A stretch of 64,000 nucleotides of DNA from VYFG01 sp964403545 (GCA_964403545.1 CAYOGN010000022.1:1-64000), one strand, 5' to 3'. Positions 1 to 9,717 are shown, counted from the first letter of the stretch. Numbers and translations: made by a program. The notes: generated by a model not told the origin, from the sequence alone.

Positions 1-467
1 TGGGTCATATTTCCGCCATGGTCAATGACCACCTCATCGTTTATGGATTTCTTCAACAATGCCTTCGCCATCGGTGAGTCCACACTGATATATCCCTTGC
101 GACTATCGCTGTCGATTTCATCAGCACCGACAATTCGATAGGTGACCTCGCTGCCATCCTCTTTTTCCAGTGTGACCCAGGCGCTGAAAAACACCTGTTG
201 CTGATTGCCAACCTGATCGACCACATTAAGGTCAGGGAGTCGTCTTTGCAGGTAGCGAATCCGACGATCAATTTCCGCCAGTTGCTTCTTGCGATATATG
301 TATTCAGCGTTTTCTGAACGATCTCCTTCCGCCGCCGCAGCAGATAAAGCTTTGGTTACCCCGGCCCTGTGCTTCCATATATCAATTCCTTCCTGGCGTA
401 ATACGGCAAACCCTTCAGCGGTAATATAGGGCGATGATTTTGCTTGTGGAGGTCGATAGCGACTCAT
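1..467 (-). CDS. greB: Transcription elongation factor GreB (3' end outside window)
   Basis: GreB rescues backtracked RNA polymerase by stimulating transcript cleavage through the secondary channel. The ATG at 465-467 (minus strand) opens a frame read for about 155 codons to the window edge without a stop, so the C-terminus is missing. The N-terminus MSRYRPPQ followed by SSPYITAEGF, the coiled-coil region with GDRSENAEYIYRKKQL, and the later VGADEIDSDSRKGYISVDSPMAKAL stretch are characteristic of Gre factors. The RYRPP start and basic YIYRKKQL favour GreB over GreA. The Atm1-like ABC exporter gene lies 6 bases upstream on the same strand and is probably co-transcribed. Identification is by motif memory, not alignment. 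Confidence 0.9.
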   Translation of the reverse strand, partial: MSRYRPPQAKSSPYITAEGFAVLRQEGIDIWKHRAGVTKALSAAAAEGDRSENAEYIYRKKQLAEIDRRIRYLQRRLPDLNVVDQVGNQQQVFFSAWVTLEKEDGSEVTYRIVGADEIDSDSRKGYISVDSPMAKALLKKSINDEVVIDHGGNMT

Positions 468-473
468 TAAAAA

Positions 474-2264
474 TTACAATAATTTTTCATGATCCTGTTG
501 CTGCAATTCCCACATCTGGTGATAGAGCCCGGACCTTTCGAGCAAATCAGAATGCTTTCCCTGTTCCACGATACGGCCTTTATCAAGTACGATGATCCGG
601 TCTGCATTAACCACGGTAGAGAGTCTGTGAGCGATGACCAGGGTGGTACAGTTTTCTGCGACGCGTTCCAGCGCTACTTGAATCGCTTTCTCCGATCGAC
701 TGTCGAGGGAAGATGTGGCTTCATCAAACACCAGTATCCTTGCTTTTTTGAGCGCAGCTCGGGCAATTGCGACCCTTTGTTTTTCACCGCCGGAGAGCTT
801 GAGCCCGCGTTCACCAACCAGAATATTGTAGCCCTGGGGATGTTGGTCAATAAACTCGGCGATTTGTGCAATATTTGCAGCCTGGCGTATTTCCTGGTCA
901 CTGGCACCAGGTTGCCCATAGGCGATGTTGTAACCGATCGTGTCGTTGAACAGGACCGTATCCTGCGGTACTACACCCATTACCGCACGCAAACTGTCCA
1001 GGTTCAGTTCTCGAATGTCCTGCCCATCTACAAGGATTCTGCCGCTGTCGGGGTCGTAGAATCTAAGCAACAATCTGGAGAGAGTGGACTTGCCGGATCC
1101 CGATGGCCCAACCACCGCCACCATCTGACCCCCGGGAACCGTAAAATTGATATCCTGCAACACGGGCTTGTCGGCGAGGTAGCGAAAACTGAGGTTGTCG
1201 AATTGAACTTCACCTTTGGATAACACCAGCGATCGGGCTCCCGGCTGTTCTTTTACCTCAGGTTCGACGTCAATAAGGTCAAACATATTGTCCATATCGA
1301 TCAGCGAATGATTCAGGTCACGATAGATGGAGCCGAGAAAACTCAGGGGAATATACAACTGGATCAAAAATGCGTTGACCATCACAAAATCGCCCAGGGT
1401 CAATTGGCCCGCGACCACGCCATTTGATGCCATGATCATCAATATGGTCATACCAATGGCAATAATCAGACCCTGGCCGGTATTGAGCACAGATAGCGAA
1501 ACATTGCTCTGAATCGAGGATGCCACCCAGCCCTCCAGCGCTTCGCGATAACGGTTGCGCTCCATGGCTTCATTGCCAAATACCTTGACTGTTTCATAGT
1601 TGAGCAAAGAATCCAGGGCCCGCGTGTTGGCTGCAGATTCGGCGGCATTCATTTCTACCCTGAAATGTGTACGCCAGCGTGTAATGATAAAGGTGAATAC
1701 GCTATAGACCAGAATTACACCCAGCGTCACAAGAGTGAACCAGATATCGAATTGATGCCAGAGTATTAACAGTACGGCGCCGATTTCAAATGCTACCGGA
1801 ACCACATTAAAAACGATAATGCGTAGAAAATACGTGATGGCGGAGGTGCCACGTTCGACATCACGTGACAATGCCCCGGTTTTACGGTCCAGGTGGAAGG
1901 CCAGAGAAAGTTTGTGCAGATGGGAAAATACCTCTACCGCAACCTGCTCGATAATTTGCACGTTGGCCTTGATAAAGACCACATTACGCAGTTCGTTGAA
2001 CAGGATCGAGCTGAATCTGAGCAAGCCATAGCCAATCAGCAGAGCCAGCGGCAATACCAGGATCAGATCAGGTTCACTGGATTCCAGTCTGTCAACAATG
2101 CTTTTCAGTATGATCGGTACCGAAACGTTTGCTACCCGCGCCAGGATCAGGAACACCAGGCCGATAATAATTCTCGATCGATAGTGCCAAAGGTATGGCA
2201 AAAGTTTTTTCGCCGCCCGCCAGCTACCGGCTTTATCGGTTGTTATCCTGGATGGAGGGGACAT
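474..2264 (-). CDS. Atm1/HMT1-type ABC exporter (fused permease-ATPase)
   Basis: A half-transporter of 596 aa, normal length for ABCB7/Atm1 relatives, which homodimerise in the inner membrane and export glutathione-linked sulfur or metal species. About six membrane segments occupy residues 20-310. The ATPase half has Walker A GPSGSGKST, signature LSGGEKQRVAIARA, Walker B ILVFDEATS and the switch histidine in VIAHRLST. The Atm1-like N-terminus LLPYLWHYRSRI followed by ANVSVPIILK supports the subfamily. A longer reading uses TTG at 2276; the ATG at 2264 was chosen because it is the first standard start. No clear Shine-Dalgarno site precedes either. It ends 6 bases before greB. Substrate is not shown by the sequence. 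Confidence 0.88.
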   Translation of the reverse strand: MSPPSRITTDKAGSWRAAKKLLPYLWHYRSRIIIGLVFLILARVANVSVPIILKSIVDRLESSEPDLILVLPLALLIGYGLLRFSSILFNELRNVVFIKANVQIIEQVAVEVFSHLHKLSLAFHLDRKTGALSRDVERGTSAITYFLRIIVFNVVPVAFEIGAVLLILWHQFDIWFTLVTLGVILVYSVFTFIITRWRTHFRVEMNAAESAANTRALDSLLNYETVKVFGNEAMERNRYREALEGWVASSIQSNVSLSVLNTGQGLIIAIGMTILMIMASNGVVAGQLTLGDFVMVNAFLIQLYIPLSFLGSIYRDLNHSLIDMDNMFDLIDVEPEVKEQPGARSLVLSKGEVQFDNLSFRYLADKPVLQDINFTVPGGQMVAVVGPSGSGKSTLSRLLLRFYDPDSGRILVDGQDIRELNLDSLRAVMGVVPQDTVLFNDTIGYNIAYGQPGASDQEIRQAANIAQIAEFIDQHPQGYNILVGERGLKLSGGEKQRVAIARAALKKARILVFDEATSSLDSRSEKAIQVALERVAENCTTLVIAHRLSTVVNADRIIVLDKGRIVEQGKHSDLLERSGLYHQMWELQQQDHEKLL

Positions 2265-2378
2265 TTGACGGCACAATACATAGAGTCAACTGGATATGGG
2301 TACGAAACATCGAATGCCAATAGCACCAGAAAGGTGTTGTTTCGAACCAGTTCGGTGGAAATTTATCTCGCGATGCCT

Positions 2379-3260
2379 TTACGAGAGGGCTTGTTTAAGT
2401 TTCGTAATTTGCTCTTTGTTCAATAAATTTCCAGATTGCGCCAGCTCCAGAGTCGCCCTGGCCAGGCTTCTGTATATTTCTCCCAGCTCAGGATCCAGTG
2501 ATGTAAGTTGACTCAACTCACTTGACACAATACCCCAGTCACCCCGTGCAATCGGGCCGGTCAGGGCAGGCAGTGGTCCATTCTCAAGAATATCCTTGCA
2601 GGTATTACTAACGACAGGGTTAATCAATTGCATGGAAACCTCACGATCAATTCCCGCCAGTTGATAGCACTTGAGTCCGGACTCTATGAGCGCATTCAAA
2701 TAATTACTGACCATTACGCTGGCAGCATGATAAATTAATTTTCCCTCTGGTTGAATAGTAAACAGCCGACCCCCGATGTTTGCAATAGCATTTGTGAGCA
2801 CCGGGTTCGCTGCTGGATCACCTTCAAATCCACACCAGGTCCCGGTAAAATTTGCCTTGGAGCTTGCAAAGTCGGCAAAACTTCTGAGTGGATGTACACT
2901 GGCCACGGTGGCCATATCCAGCCCTGCTTCTACTAACAGTCTGGATCCCAGTGCACCGCTCACGTGAAACACAATATCCCCGACTCTGGTGATGCCGGCA
3001 TCAGCGAGTAAACCCGCAACTTCCCAAATTTGCTGATCGGGAACCGCGATCATATAGAAATCCGCTGAATCCAGATCGTCAAGTGATCCCAGGACTTCCC
3101 CTGCACCAATCTGATCGACCGCAAATTGTGCACCTTGCAATGAGCGGGTCAATACGCCGCCAATTCGGAAAGTGCCACTATGGTGCCAAAGATTCGCCAG
3201 CACGCAGCCAACTTTTCCGCAGCCGATGATATTTAAAGTTGCTGTTGCTTTTCCGTTCAT
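2379..3260 (-). CDS. Rossmann-like and DUF2520 domain oxidoreductase
   Basis: A 293-aa protein related to pyrroline-5-carboxylate reductase/6PGDH-like dehydrogenases. A Rossmann dinucleotide-binding loop IIGCGKVGCVLA lies near the N-terminus (about residues 11-22), followed by IAVPDQQI and the conserved HVSGALGS and VASVHPLRSF motifs typical of the Rossmann-like plus DUF2520 architecture. The C-terminal half is helical and carries YHAASVMVSNYLNAL. The frame extends 18 codons further upstream, but MNGKATATLN at 3260 places the Rossmann strand at the usual distance from the start. The substrate of this family is unknown. It faces the MFS gene across a 268-bp divergent spacer. Confidence 0.82.
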   Translation of the reverse strand: MNGKATATLNIIGCGKVGCVLANLWHHSGTFRIGGVLTRSLQGAQFAVDQIGAGEVLGSLDDLDSADFYMIAVPDQQIWEVAGLLADAGITRVGDIVFHVSGALGSRLLVEAGLDMATVASVHPLRSFADFASSKANFTGTWCGFEGDPAANPVLTNAIANIGGRLFTIQPEGKLIYHAASVMVSNYLNALIESGLKCYQLAGIDREVSMQLINPVVSNTCKDILENGPLPALTGPIARGDWGIVSSELSQLTSLDPELGEIYRSLARATLELAQSGNLLNKEQITKLKQALS

Positions 3261-3528
3261 ATTGTTACTCTGGCCAACCGGATTTGTTCGATGCCTGGAA
3301 GCGACCGGGCGCATAACCAGACCGGATGGAATCTTACGACAATTGTAGCGCCGTAATATAAGCCAAAAAACACTACCAATATTTCCCTGAGAGGTCCGGA
3401 GACGACAGTATACGGTAGCATGCCGGCAAACTGAACTGAAAGCCTGGTTCCGGTATTTCTGGTGTACGATGGAAACGATGCATTCGAATTTGCAATCTCT
3501 ATAACCCGAAAAAATTGAATAGAACCTG

Positions 3529-4770
3529 ATGAACTGTTCCCTGGAGGGTAATATACAGCGCTACAAGTGGTTTCAATTCTCTTCCAGCCTGCTTGGCTGG
3601 TTGCCTGTATTTTTCCTGTACTTTAATCAATTTGTCAGTCTGTCCCAGGTTATCCAACTGGGTGCGATCTATTACTTTTCGGTTTGTCTATGCGAAGTTC
3701 CCTCGGGATATTTTTCTGATCGAATTGGTCGCCGGGTGACTTTATTGATCGCAGGGTTCTCGTTCCTTGTTGCCTACTGCGTGTTTCTGTTAGCAGAGGC
3801 ATTTGTTGGTCTCGCTACAGGCCAGTTTTTTCTTGCCCTGGGTATGGCGATGATGTCGGGAACGGATACTGCTTTTCTCTATGATTCATTGCTGTCATCT
3901 GGTCGGCAACGGGAATATGCGGAACAGGAAGCTAGAGGGCAAAAATACGGCCTTGGGGCATTATCACTGGCATCTCTGGGTGGCGGGTTGGTGGGGCTTG
4001 TAGATCTGCGGTTTGCCTATATCTTGTCGGGTTTTGGCGCAATCTGGATGATCTGGTTAAGTTGGTGCTTTGTCGAACCCGAACAACACACCGCCAGGGA
4101 TGAACCCATCGAGTCCATGGTCGCTACCATCGGACAATGTCTGCGCCATCTTTCGGACAAGGTGCTGGCCTGGCTGTTTGGCGTAATGGCATTGATGTAT
4201 TGCCTGGAACATGTGGTTTATGAGTTTTATCAACCTTATATCACGTTGCTCGATATTAAATGGCTGAAGGGTATAAACGCCTCCTACACACCTTTGATAT
4301 CCGGAATTGTAATCGCCATGTCCATGTTTGGCGGTGCCGTGGGTGCGGCTTATAGCGTACGGCTGCACCAGAAATTCGGTGTTAAGGTTTTGCTTTTTAT
4401 CGCGTTTGCCATTCAGCTGCTGATCCTGACCGGGCTTTCAGTCTGGGTAAGTGGTGCAATGCTGTCGCTGGTTGTTTTCCGAAACTTTCCAATGGCAATT
4501 ATTCATGCCCCGGTAAACGCCACCATTGCTCCACGCATCGGTAGTCACCTTCGCGCGACCTACCTGTCAATTCAGAGCCTGAGTGCCCGACTGGTATTTT
4601 CCGGGCTACTCTTTATGTTATCCAAATCTATCGATTCCAGCCAACAGCTTGACTGGCCGAGTCTTTCGCTGGTATTACGAGAGGCGCTGATATTTGGTTT
4701 TGTCGGAACGGTTGTTGTCGTTATACTGGCACCAGCGAGAAGTTGTGAAAAATTCCACATTGACAGATAG
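3529..4770 (+). CDS. MFS transporter
   Basis: A 413-aa polytopic protein with about 12 hydrophobic segments. The loop after helix 2 reads GYFSDRIGRR, the MFS motif A that gates alternating access. A long hydrophilic central loop (around residues 180-205, PEQHTARDEP) separates the two six-helix halves. Substrate cannot be inferred; the sequence lacks recognisable sugar-porter or drug-antiporter signatures. It is transcribed divergently from the DUF2520 gene and followed after 157 bases by the TPR gene on the same strand. No clear Shine-Dalgarno site precedes the ATG. Confidence 0.8.
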   Translation: MNCSLEGNIQRYKWFQFSSSLLGWLPVFFLYFNQFVSLSQVIQLGAIYYFSVCLCEVPSGYFSDRIGRRVTLLIAGFSFLVAYCVFLLAEAFVGLATGQFFLALGMAMMSGTDTAFLYDSLLSSGRQREYAEQEARGQKYGLGALSLASLGGGLVGLVDLRFAYILSGFGAIWMIWLSWCFVEPEQHTARDEPIESMVATIGQCLRHLSDKVLAWLFGVMALMYCLEHVVYEFYQPYITLLDIKWLKGINASYTPLISGIVIAMSMFGGAVGAAYSVRLHQKFGVKVLLFIAFAIQLLILTGLSVWVSGAMLSLVVFRNFPMAIIHAPVNATIAPRIGSHLRATYLSIQSLSARLVFSGLLFMLSKSIDSSQQLDWPSLSLVLREALIFGFVGTVVVVILAPARSCEKFHIDR

Positions 4771-4927
4771 CAAATCATTGTATGGTGAGGTTTGCCAACT
4801 CCTTATCAACTTCAACATTCAAGTTCAGCACAAATGAAGGGTGAATCAAAACTATGCACTGTTGCAACGGCTTTAATCAAGGGCTCCATAATAAAGACCG
4901 CTATCTGTACGGTGAGGCTGTAACAGG

Positions 4928-6205
4928 ATGAAGTGCGATCGTTATGGGAACAACGTCAGTACGAACGAACAGCAAGCCGTTGATGCCTATATTGAAGGCG
5001 TAGATTTGTTTCTGGCGGCACAGGATGGGGCCGAAGCTGCCTTTAATCGTGCAATCTCCATAGATCCTGAATTTTCACTGGCCTATGCGGGTCTGGCGAG
5101 GACACTTCAAACTGTGGCGAGGGGGAAAGACGCTGTCGAATCAATGGAGCGGGCCAGAAAATGTAATGCTGATCTTACTCCCCGTGAGCGAGGGCATATA
5201 TCGATCATTGGCCATTTGGTAGCGGGAAATGGGCCCGCAGCCTATGGTGAAATTCTCCAGCATATCCAGGATTACCCGCGAGATGTATTGGCGGTGCAGC
5301 CTTGTTGTGGCGTATTCGGCCTCATTGGATTCAGTGGTAAAGCCGGTCGGGAAGCGGAACACCTCGCATTTGTGTCTTCTTTGGCATCGGATTATGGAGA
5401 AGACTGGTGGTTCGAAACCCAATTTGCATTTGCCCAGTCAGAAGTCGGGCAACTTGAGCGTGCCCGGAAAACCATCGAACGGGCTTTTGCCGCCAATCGC
5501 TCCAATGCTAATGCAGCACACTATTTTGCCCACGTGTATTATGAATGTGGTGAAGGCAAAGCCGGCAACGAGTTCCTCGCCAGCTGGCTAACAACCTACA
5601 ATCGGGCAGGCCTGCTCCACTGCCACCTTGGCTGGCACGTCGCATTGTGGGAGTTAGAGGCAGGAAACAGTATTAAGGCATGGGAAATAATTGAACGTGA
5701 TGTCCACCCTGATGGTGCCTGGGGACCCCCCATCAATGTGCTCACTGACCTCGCATCATTTCTCCTTCGGGCAGAGTTTACTGGTGAGCCGAGACGCCAG
5801 AACCTGTGGTTGGATGTGAGTGATTACGCGTTGAAGTTTTTCAGTAAATCAGGTGTTGGTTTCGCTGATGCACACGCGGCTCTTGCTCACGCCGTAGCAG
5901 GTAACAATGGGGCGTTGGCAAAACTCCAGGAAAATCCGACAGGCCCCGCGGCAGATCAGGTAAAAGTGCTGGCCAATGTGTTCGCCGCTTTTGCCCAATC
6001 CAGATGGCAGGATGTGATAAAGTATTTAACTCCGATTATGTCAAGCCACGAAAGATTAGGCGGTAGCCGTGCCCAACGGGATTTGCTTGAGTTCACAATG
6101 GTCTGTGCGCTGTTCAAACTGGGTCGGCGTGACGAAGCTACCCGGTTCCTGAAAATACGCCGTCCGCTTATTGCCACTAAATGGGGCAATTGTGAATCGT
6201 CGTAA
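4928..6205 (+). CDS. TTC38-family tetratricopeptide repeat protein
   Basis: A 425-aa soluble all-helical protein. The start DRYGNNVST followed by AVDAYIEGVD, the helix pair around AHYFAHVYYECG (about residues 197-208) and the HCHLGWHVALWELEAG segment match the bacterial relatives of TTC38, whose repeats carry conserved paired histidines. A stop lies five codons before the ATG, so the start cannot move far upstream. The molecular role of the family is unknown in bacteria. The neighbouring persulfide dioxygenase gene begins 128 bases later on the same strand, but co-transcription is uncertain. Confidence 0.78.
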   Translation: MKCDRYGNNVSTNEQQAVDAYIEGVDLFLAAQDGAEAAFNRAISIDPEFSLAYAGLARTLQTVARGKDAVESMERARKCNADLTPRERGHISIIGHLVAGNGPAAYGEILQHIQDYPRDVLAVQPCCGVFGLIGFSGKAGREAEHLAFVSSLASDYGEDWWFETQFAFAQSEVGQLERARKTIERAFAANRSNANAAHYFAHVYYECGEGKAGNEFLASWLTTYNRAGLLHCHLGWHVALWELEAGNSIKAWEIIERDVHPDGAWGPPINVLTDLASFLLRAEFTGEPRRQNLWLDVSDYALKFFSKSGVGFADAHAALAHAVAGNNGALAKLQENPTGPAADQVKVLANVFAAFAQSRWQDVIKYLTPIMSSHERLGGSRAQRDLLEFTMVCALFKLGRRDEATRFLKIRRPLIATKWGNCESS

Positions 6206-6333
6206 AGAGAGATTGTACTAATTTCTCAGCGGATAACCTGGTCTGGAAATTGAGCTATATCCGAAACCAGCCCTGCTCACGTTATGGTTCGGGATGATTT
6301 TTACGCGTTTCGGTTAATCACATAAAAACAGAT

Positions 6334-7428
6334 ATGACAGACAACATGATATTCAGGCAACTATACGATTCGAAGTCATCGACCTATACCTACCTCCTCG
6401 CGGATAAAGAAACCAGGCAGGCGCTTATTATTGATCCGGTATTTGAGAACCTGAACAGGGACTCGGCATTAATCTATGAGCTTGGGCTAAAGCTTAAATA
6501 CAGCGTGGATACACATGTTCATGCTGATCACATTACTTCAGCCTGGATGCTTAAGCAGCACCTTGGCAGTCAAATGATTTTTTCCGCCCATAGTGGTACA
6601 GAGTCAGCAGATTTGTATTGTGACCATGCCGATCAAATTCATTTCGGGAGTCGATCAATTGAGTTACGTTCCACGCCAGGGCATACCAATGGATGCATGA
6701 CGTTGGTTTTGGACGATCATAGTATGGCTTTTACCGGGGATTGCCTGCTCATTCGTGGTGCGGGCAGAACAGATTTTCAGCAAGGAGATCCACGCGTAAT
6801 GTATCAGTCTATTCATAATCAGATTCTGTCATTGCCAGGGAACACCTTGCTTTGGCCAGCCCATGATTATGCAGGCAGAACGGTCACGACGGTGGATGAA
6901 GAGCGCCAGTTTAATCCCAGATTTGGCGGTAATCTTAATGAAACCGACTTCGTTGGTTACATGGAGAACCTCAATTTACCGCACCCGAATCAGATCAAGC
7001 AGGCGGTGCCGGCAAACCTTCAGTGTGGCAAGCCAGATACCACAATGGATATTGCAAAGCAGCCGGACTGGGCACCGCTGCGGTATACTTTTGGAGGCGT
7101 ATGGGAGATTGAACCGCAGTGGCTGGAAGAAAATAACAGGAGGGTACAGATTATCGATGTTAGAGAAAAAGGAGAATTCAACGGAATACTAGGCCACATT
7201 CAGGATGCCCACAATATCCCTCTGGGTGACCTGCTGGATAACACCGCCGAACTTTCTACTGACCAGCCGATCATTTTGGTGTGCAGGGCAGGAGGAAGAT
7301 CTGCCCAGGCAACGACCTTAATAGGGAAACAGGGCTTTCAACAATTAGCGAATTTAAAAGGCGGCATGATTGACTGGCGAGCAAATGGATATCCGGTTAC
7401 AGGTGGTGATTCGGAAGAATCAAGATAG
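6334..7428 (+). CDS. Persulfide dioxygenase-rhodanese fusion (ETHE1-like)
   Basis: A 364-aa two-domain enzyme of sulfide metabolism. The N-terminal metallo-beta-lactamase fold has the H61-V-H63-A-D65-H66 metal motif, then TPGHTNGCM, FTGDCLLIRGAGRTDFQ and LWPAHDY, as in ETHE1-type persulfide dioxygenases, which oxidise glutathione persulfide to sulfite. The C-terminal rhodanese domain holds the sulfur-carrying cysteine in CRAGGRS (about residue 319), so the pair can pass persulfide sulfur between domains. This layout resembles characterised PRF-type fusions, which have one rhodanese domain. It converges with the dehydrogenase gene at 7445; a short GC-rich dyad (CCCGG, four-base loop, CCGGG) at 7430-7443 lies between them. 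Confidence 0.9.
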   Translation: MTDNMIFRQLYDSKSSTYTYLLADKETRQALIIDPVFENLNRDSALIYELGLKLKYSVDTHVHADHITSAWMLKQHLGSQMIFSAHSGTESADLYCDHADQIHFGSRSIELRSTPGHTNGCMTLVLDDHSMAFTGDCLLIRGAGRTDFQQGDPRVMYQSIHNQILSLPGNTLLWPAHDYAGRTVTTVDEERQFNPRFGGNLNETDFVGYMENLNLPHPNQIKQAVPANLQCGKPDTTMDIAKQPDWAPLRYTFGGVWEIEPQWLEENNRRVQIIDVREKGEFNGILGHIQDAHNIPLGDLLDNTAELSTDQPIILVCRAGGRSAQATTLIGKQGFQQLANLKGGMIDWRANGYPVTGGDSEESR

Positions 7429-7444
7429 TCCCGGAAACCCGGGT

Positions 7445-8512
7445 TCAAATCGCGCTGATCATGGCGCTACCACAGGTTTCCGTATCTGCCGAACCACCGA
7501 GATCACGGGTGCGGGCACTATCATCCACCAGTACCGCTTCCATTGCGCTTTCCAGGGCTTTGGCGGCATCATTTTCACCGAGATGCTCCAGCATCATGGC
7601 AGCGCTCCATACCGCCGCCACCGGGTTGGCAATGCCCTGGCCTGCAATATCCGGGGCAGAACCATGTACCGGCTCGAACATCGAGGGCAACTTACCCGAA
7701 GGATTGATGTTGGCGGATGGTGCGATGCCGATGGAACCGGCAATGGCGGGCCCCAGGTCGGAGAGAATATCACCAAATAAGTTCGACCCCACGACGACAT
7801 CAAACCAGTCAGGATGCTGGACAAAGTGTGCGGTCAGAATGTCAATATGATATTGATCGGTTTCGATGTCGGGGTATTGCCAGGAAATTATTCTGAAACG
7901 CTCATCCCAGTATGGCATGGTATGGACGATGCCGTTTGATTTGGTGGCCGAGGTGACTTTTTTGCGTTTTCGCTTCGTGGCCAAATCGAAAGCATAGCGC
8001 ATGATACGATCGACCCCGAAACGGGTGAATATGGCCTGCTGGGAGACAAATTCCCGTGAAGTGCCGGTAAATATACGCCCGCCGATCTCGGAATACTCCC
8101 CTTCGACATTCTCCCTGACAACCACAAAATCAATATCTTCGGCACTACGACCGGCCAGGGGGGACTGAATTCCCTTGAGTAGTCGCACCGGTCGGACATT
8201 CGCATACTGATCCATATGTCGCCTGATTGGAATCAGCAGGCCCCAGAGTGATACGTGATCCAACACTCCCGGATAGCCCACCGCACCAAGATAGATGGCG
8301 TCAAATTCTTTTAGTTGATCGATGCCGTCTACCGGCATCATGGTACCGGTTTCAGTATAACGCTTGCACGACCAGTCAAATTCCTTCCAGTCCACAGAAA
8401 AACCAAATTTGGTGGCAGCAGTCTCAACGGCGCGCTGGCCAACCGGGATAACCTCCTGACCAATTCCGTCCCCGGGGATGACGGCGATTTTGTAGGTTCG
8501 ATTGTTTGTCAT
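7445..8512 (-). CDS. Tartrate dehydrogenase/D-malate dehydrogenase-like (decarboxylating)
   Basis: A 355-aa member of the isocitrate/isopropylmalate dehydrogenase family. The N-terminus IAVIPGDGIGQEV binds substrate and cofactor; YANVRPVRLL and VVRENVEGEYSEIGG carry the substrate-binding arginines; GSNLFGDILSDLG holds the metal-binding aspartates; FEPVHGSAPDIAG is the NAD-binding loop. LWGLLIPIRRHMDQYANVRP is typical of the tartrate/D-malate subgroup (TtuC/DmlA) rather than LeuB, so the likely reaction is NAD-dependent oxidative decarboxylation of D-malate or tartrate. The aminotransferase gene lies upstream on the same strand, 47 bases away. Exact substrate is inferred. Confidence 0.88.
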   Translation of the reverse strand: MTNNRTYKIAVIPGDGIGQEVIPVGQRAVETAATKFGFSVDWKEFDWSCKRYTETGTMMPVDGIDQLKEFDAIYLGAVGYPGVLDHVSLWGLLIPIRRHMDQYANVRPVRLLKGIQSPLAGRSAEDIDFVVVRENVEGEYSEIGGRIFTGTSREFVSQQAIFTRFGVDRIMRYAFDLATKRKRKKVTSATKSNGIVHTMPYWDERFRIISWQYPDIETDQYHIDILTAHFVQHPDWFDVVVGSNLFGDILSDLGPAIAGSIGIAPSANINPSGKLPSMFEPVHGSAPDIAGQGIANPVAAVWSAAMMLEHLGENDAAKALESAMEAVLVDDSARTRDLGGSADTETCGSAMISAI

Positions 8513-8559
8513 TATTTTCAGTGTAGTGTATTCAAGGTAAATCTGTCATTGACCGGAAA

Positions 8560-9717
8560 TTATAAAGTACAGAGAATATCCGTTGCCTGTTTCAGAGTTT
8601 CGTTTTGTTTGGCAAAGCAAAAGCGCACAATTCTGGTCTTCGGTGGAGACTGGTAAAAAGGCGATAATGGAATAACGGCGACACCCTTTTCGCGGGTAAT
8701 CCAACCGGCAAACTCCATCTCAGGCAGCTCGGATATTGCACTGTAATCGGCGAGTTGAAAATAGGTGCCGCCTGATGGCAGTAGCTTAAATCGGGAGGAG
8801 GCCAATTGTTCGCAAAAATAATTACGCTTGGCCTGATAGAAATCCGAAAGCCCCAGATAGTGCTGTGGTGCATCTCGCACAATATCTGCTAGTGCCCATT
8901 GCATCGGTGTGACCGTAGTAAACGTATTGAACTGATGAATCTTGCGAAACTCGGTAGTGAGCTCGGCGGGTGCTACACAATACCCGATTTTCCATCCGGT
9001 GGCATGATAGGTCTTGCCGAAAGAGAACACCGCAAAACTTTTGCCACGTAACTCCGGGTGGGTTAAAACACTTGCGTGGGTCTGACCATCAAAAATTATA
9101 TGTTCGTAAACCTCGTCGCTAAGTACCCTGCAATCATAGGGTCGGATAAGTTCAGCCAGTCGATCCAGATCATTACCGGTCAGGGTTGTTGCGGTCGGGT
9201 TGTGGGGCGTATTGACCACCACAAGTCTTGTGCGCTCATTCAGTGCCGCCTCGAGTGCTGACCAGTCAATTCGGTAGTCTGGCAATGTCAGGGGCAGATG
9301 AATAGTGGTTCCTCCGGCCAGCTCTACCGCTGGCTCGTAAGAATCATAGGCGGGATCAAAAACGATGACCTCATCGCCATTTCGCACCAGGGCATGAATC
9401 GAACACATCAACGCTTCGGTAGCACCACTGGTAATGGTAATTTCAGTTTCCGGGTCGAATGCAAGCCCGGTGGTACTTGCCAGCTTGGAAGCGATGGACT
9501 GGCGTAATTCCGGCACCCCGATCATTGGTGGATACTGGTTCTTGCCGGCACCTAGATAGTAGCTGACCCGATCGAGCAGTTGCTGGTCAGGTTCGAAGTC
9601 GGGAAATCCCTGGGACAAATTGATAGCGCCGTAGTCCTGGGCCATTTTTGACATTACGGTAAAGATCGTGGTCCCGATGTTGGGAAGCTTGCTTTTTATG
9701 GAGTTAGGCATTGGCAA
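8560..9717 (-). CDS. ybdL: PLP-dependent methionine aminotransferase, YbdL type
   Basis: A 385-aa fold-type I aminotransferase of the kynurenine/methionine aminotransferase group. Recognised elements are INLSQGFPDFEPD near residue 35, the NTPHNPTA loop, SDEVYEHIIFD, the Schiff-base lysine in SFGKTYHATGWK (about residue 233) and the C-terminal RFCFAKQ with the carboxylate-binding arginine. These features match E. coli YbdL, which prefers methionine, and are close to kynurenine aminotransferases. ATG at 9717 or the second ATG two codons on (9711) are both possible starts. The gene probably forms a two-gene unit with the downstream dehydrogenase. Confidence 0.85.
   Translation of the reverse strand: MPMPNSIKSKLPNIGTTIFTVMSKMAQDYGAINLSQGFPDFEPDQQLLDRVSYYLGAGKNQYPPMIGVPELRQSIASKLASTTGLAFDPETEITITSGATEALMCSIHALVRNGDEVIVFDPAYDSYEPAVELAGGTTIHLPLTLPDYRIDWSALEAALNERTRLVVVNTPHNPTATTLTGNDLDRLAELIRPYDCRVLSDEVYEHIIFDGQTHASVLTHPELRGKSFAVFSFGKTYHATGWKIGYCVAPAELTTEFRKIHQFNTFTTVTPMQWALADIVRDAPQHYLGLSDFYQAKRNYFCEQLASSRFKLLPSGGTYFQLADYSAISELPEMEFAGWITREKGVAVIPLSPFYQSPPKTRIVRFCFAKQNETLKQATDILCTL

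Noticed and set aside
489..1223. 244-codon plus-strand frame
   Set aside because: It lies wholly inside the ABC exporter on the other strand, has no family signature, and the exporter's motifs are continuous; a shadow frame.
7435..7460. Sequence GGGTTCAAATC resembling a tRNA T-loop
   Set aside because: It is the last codons of the dehydrogenase gene on the minus strand plus a short spacer; no acceptor or anticodon arms surround it.
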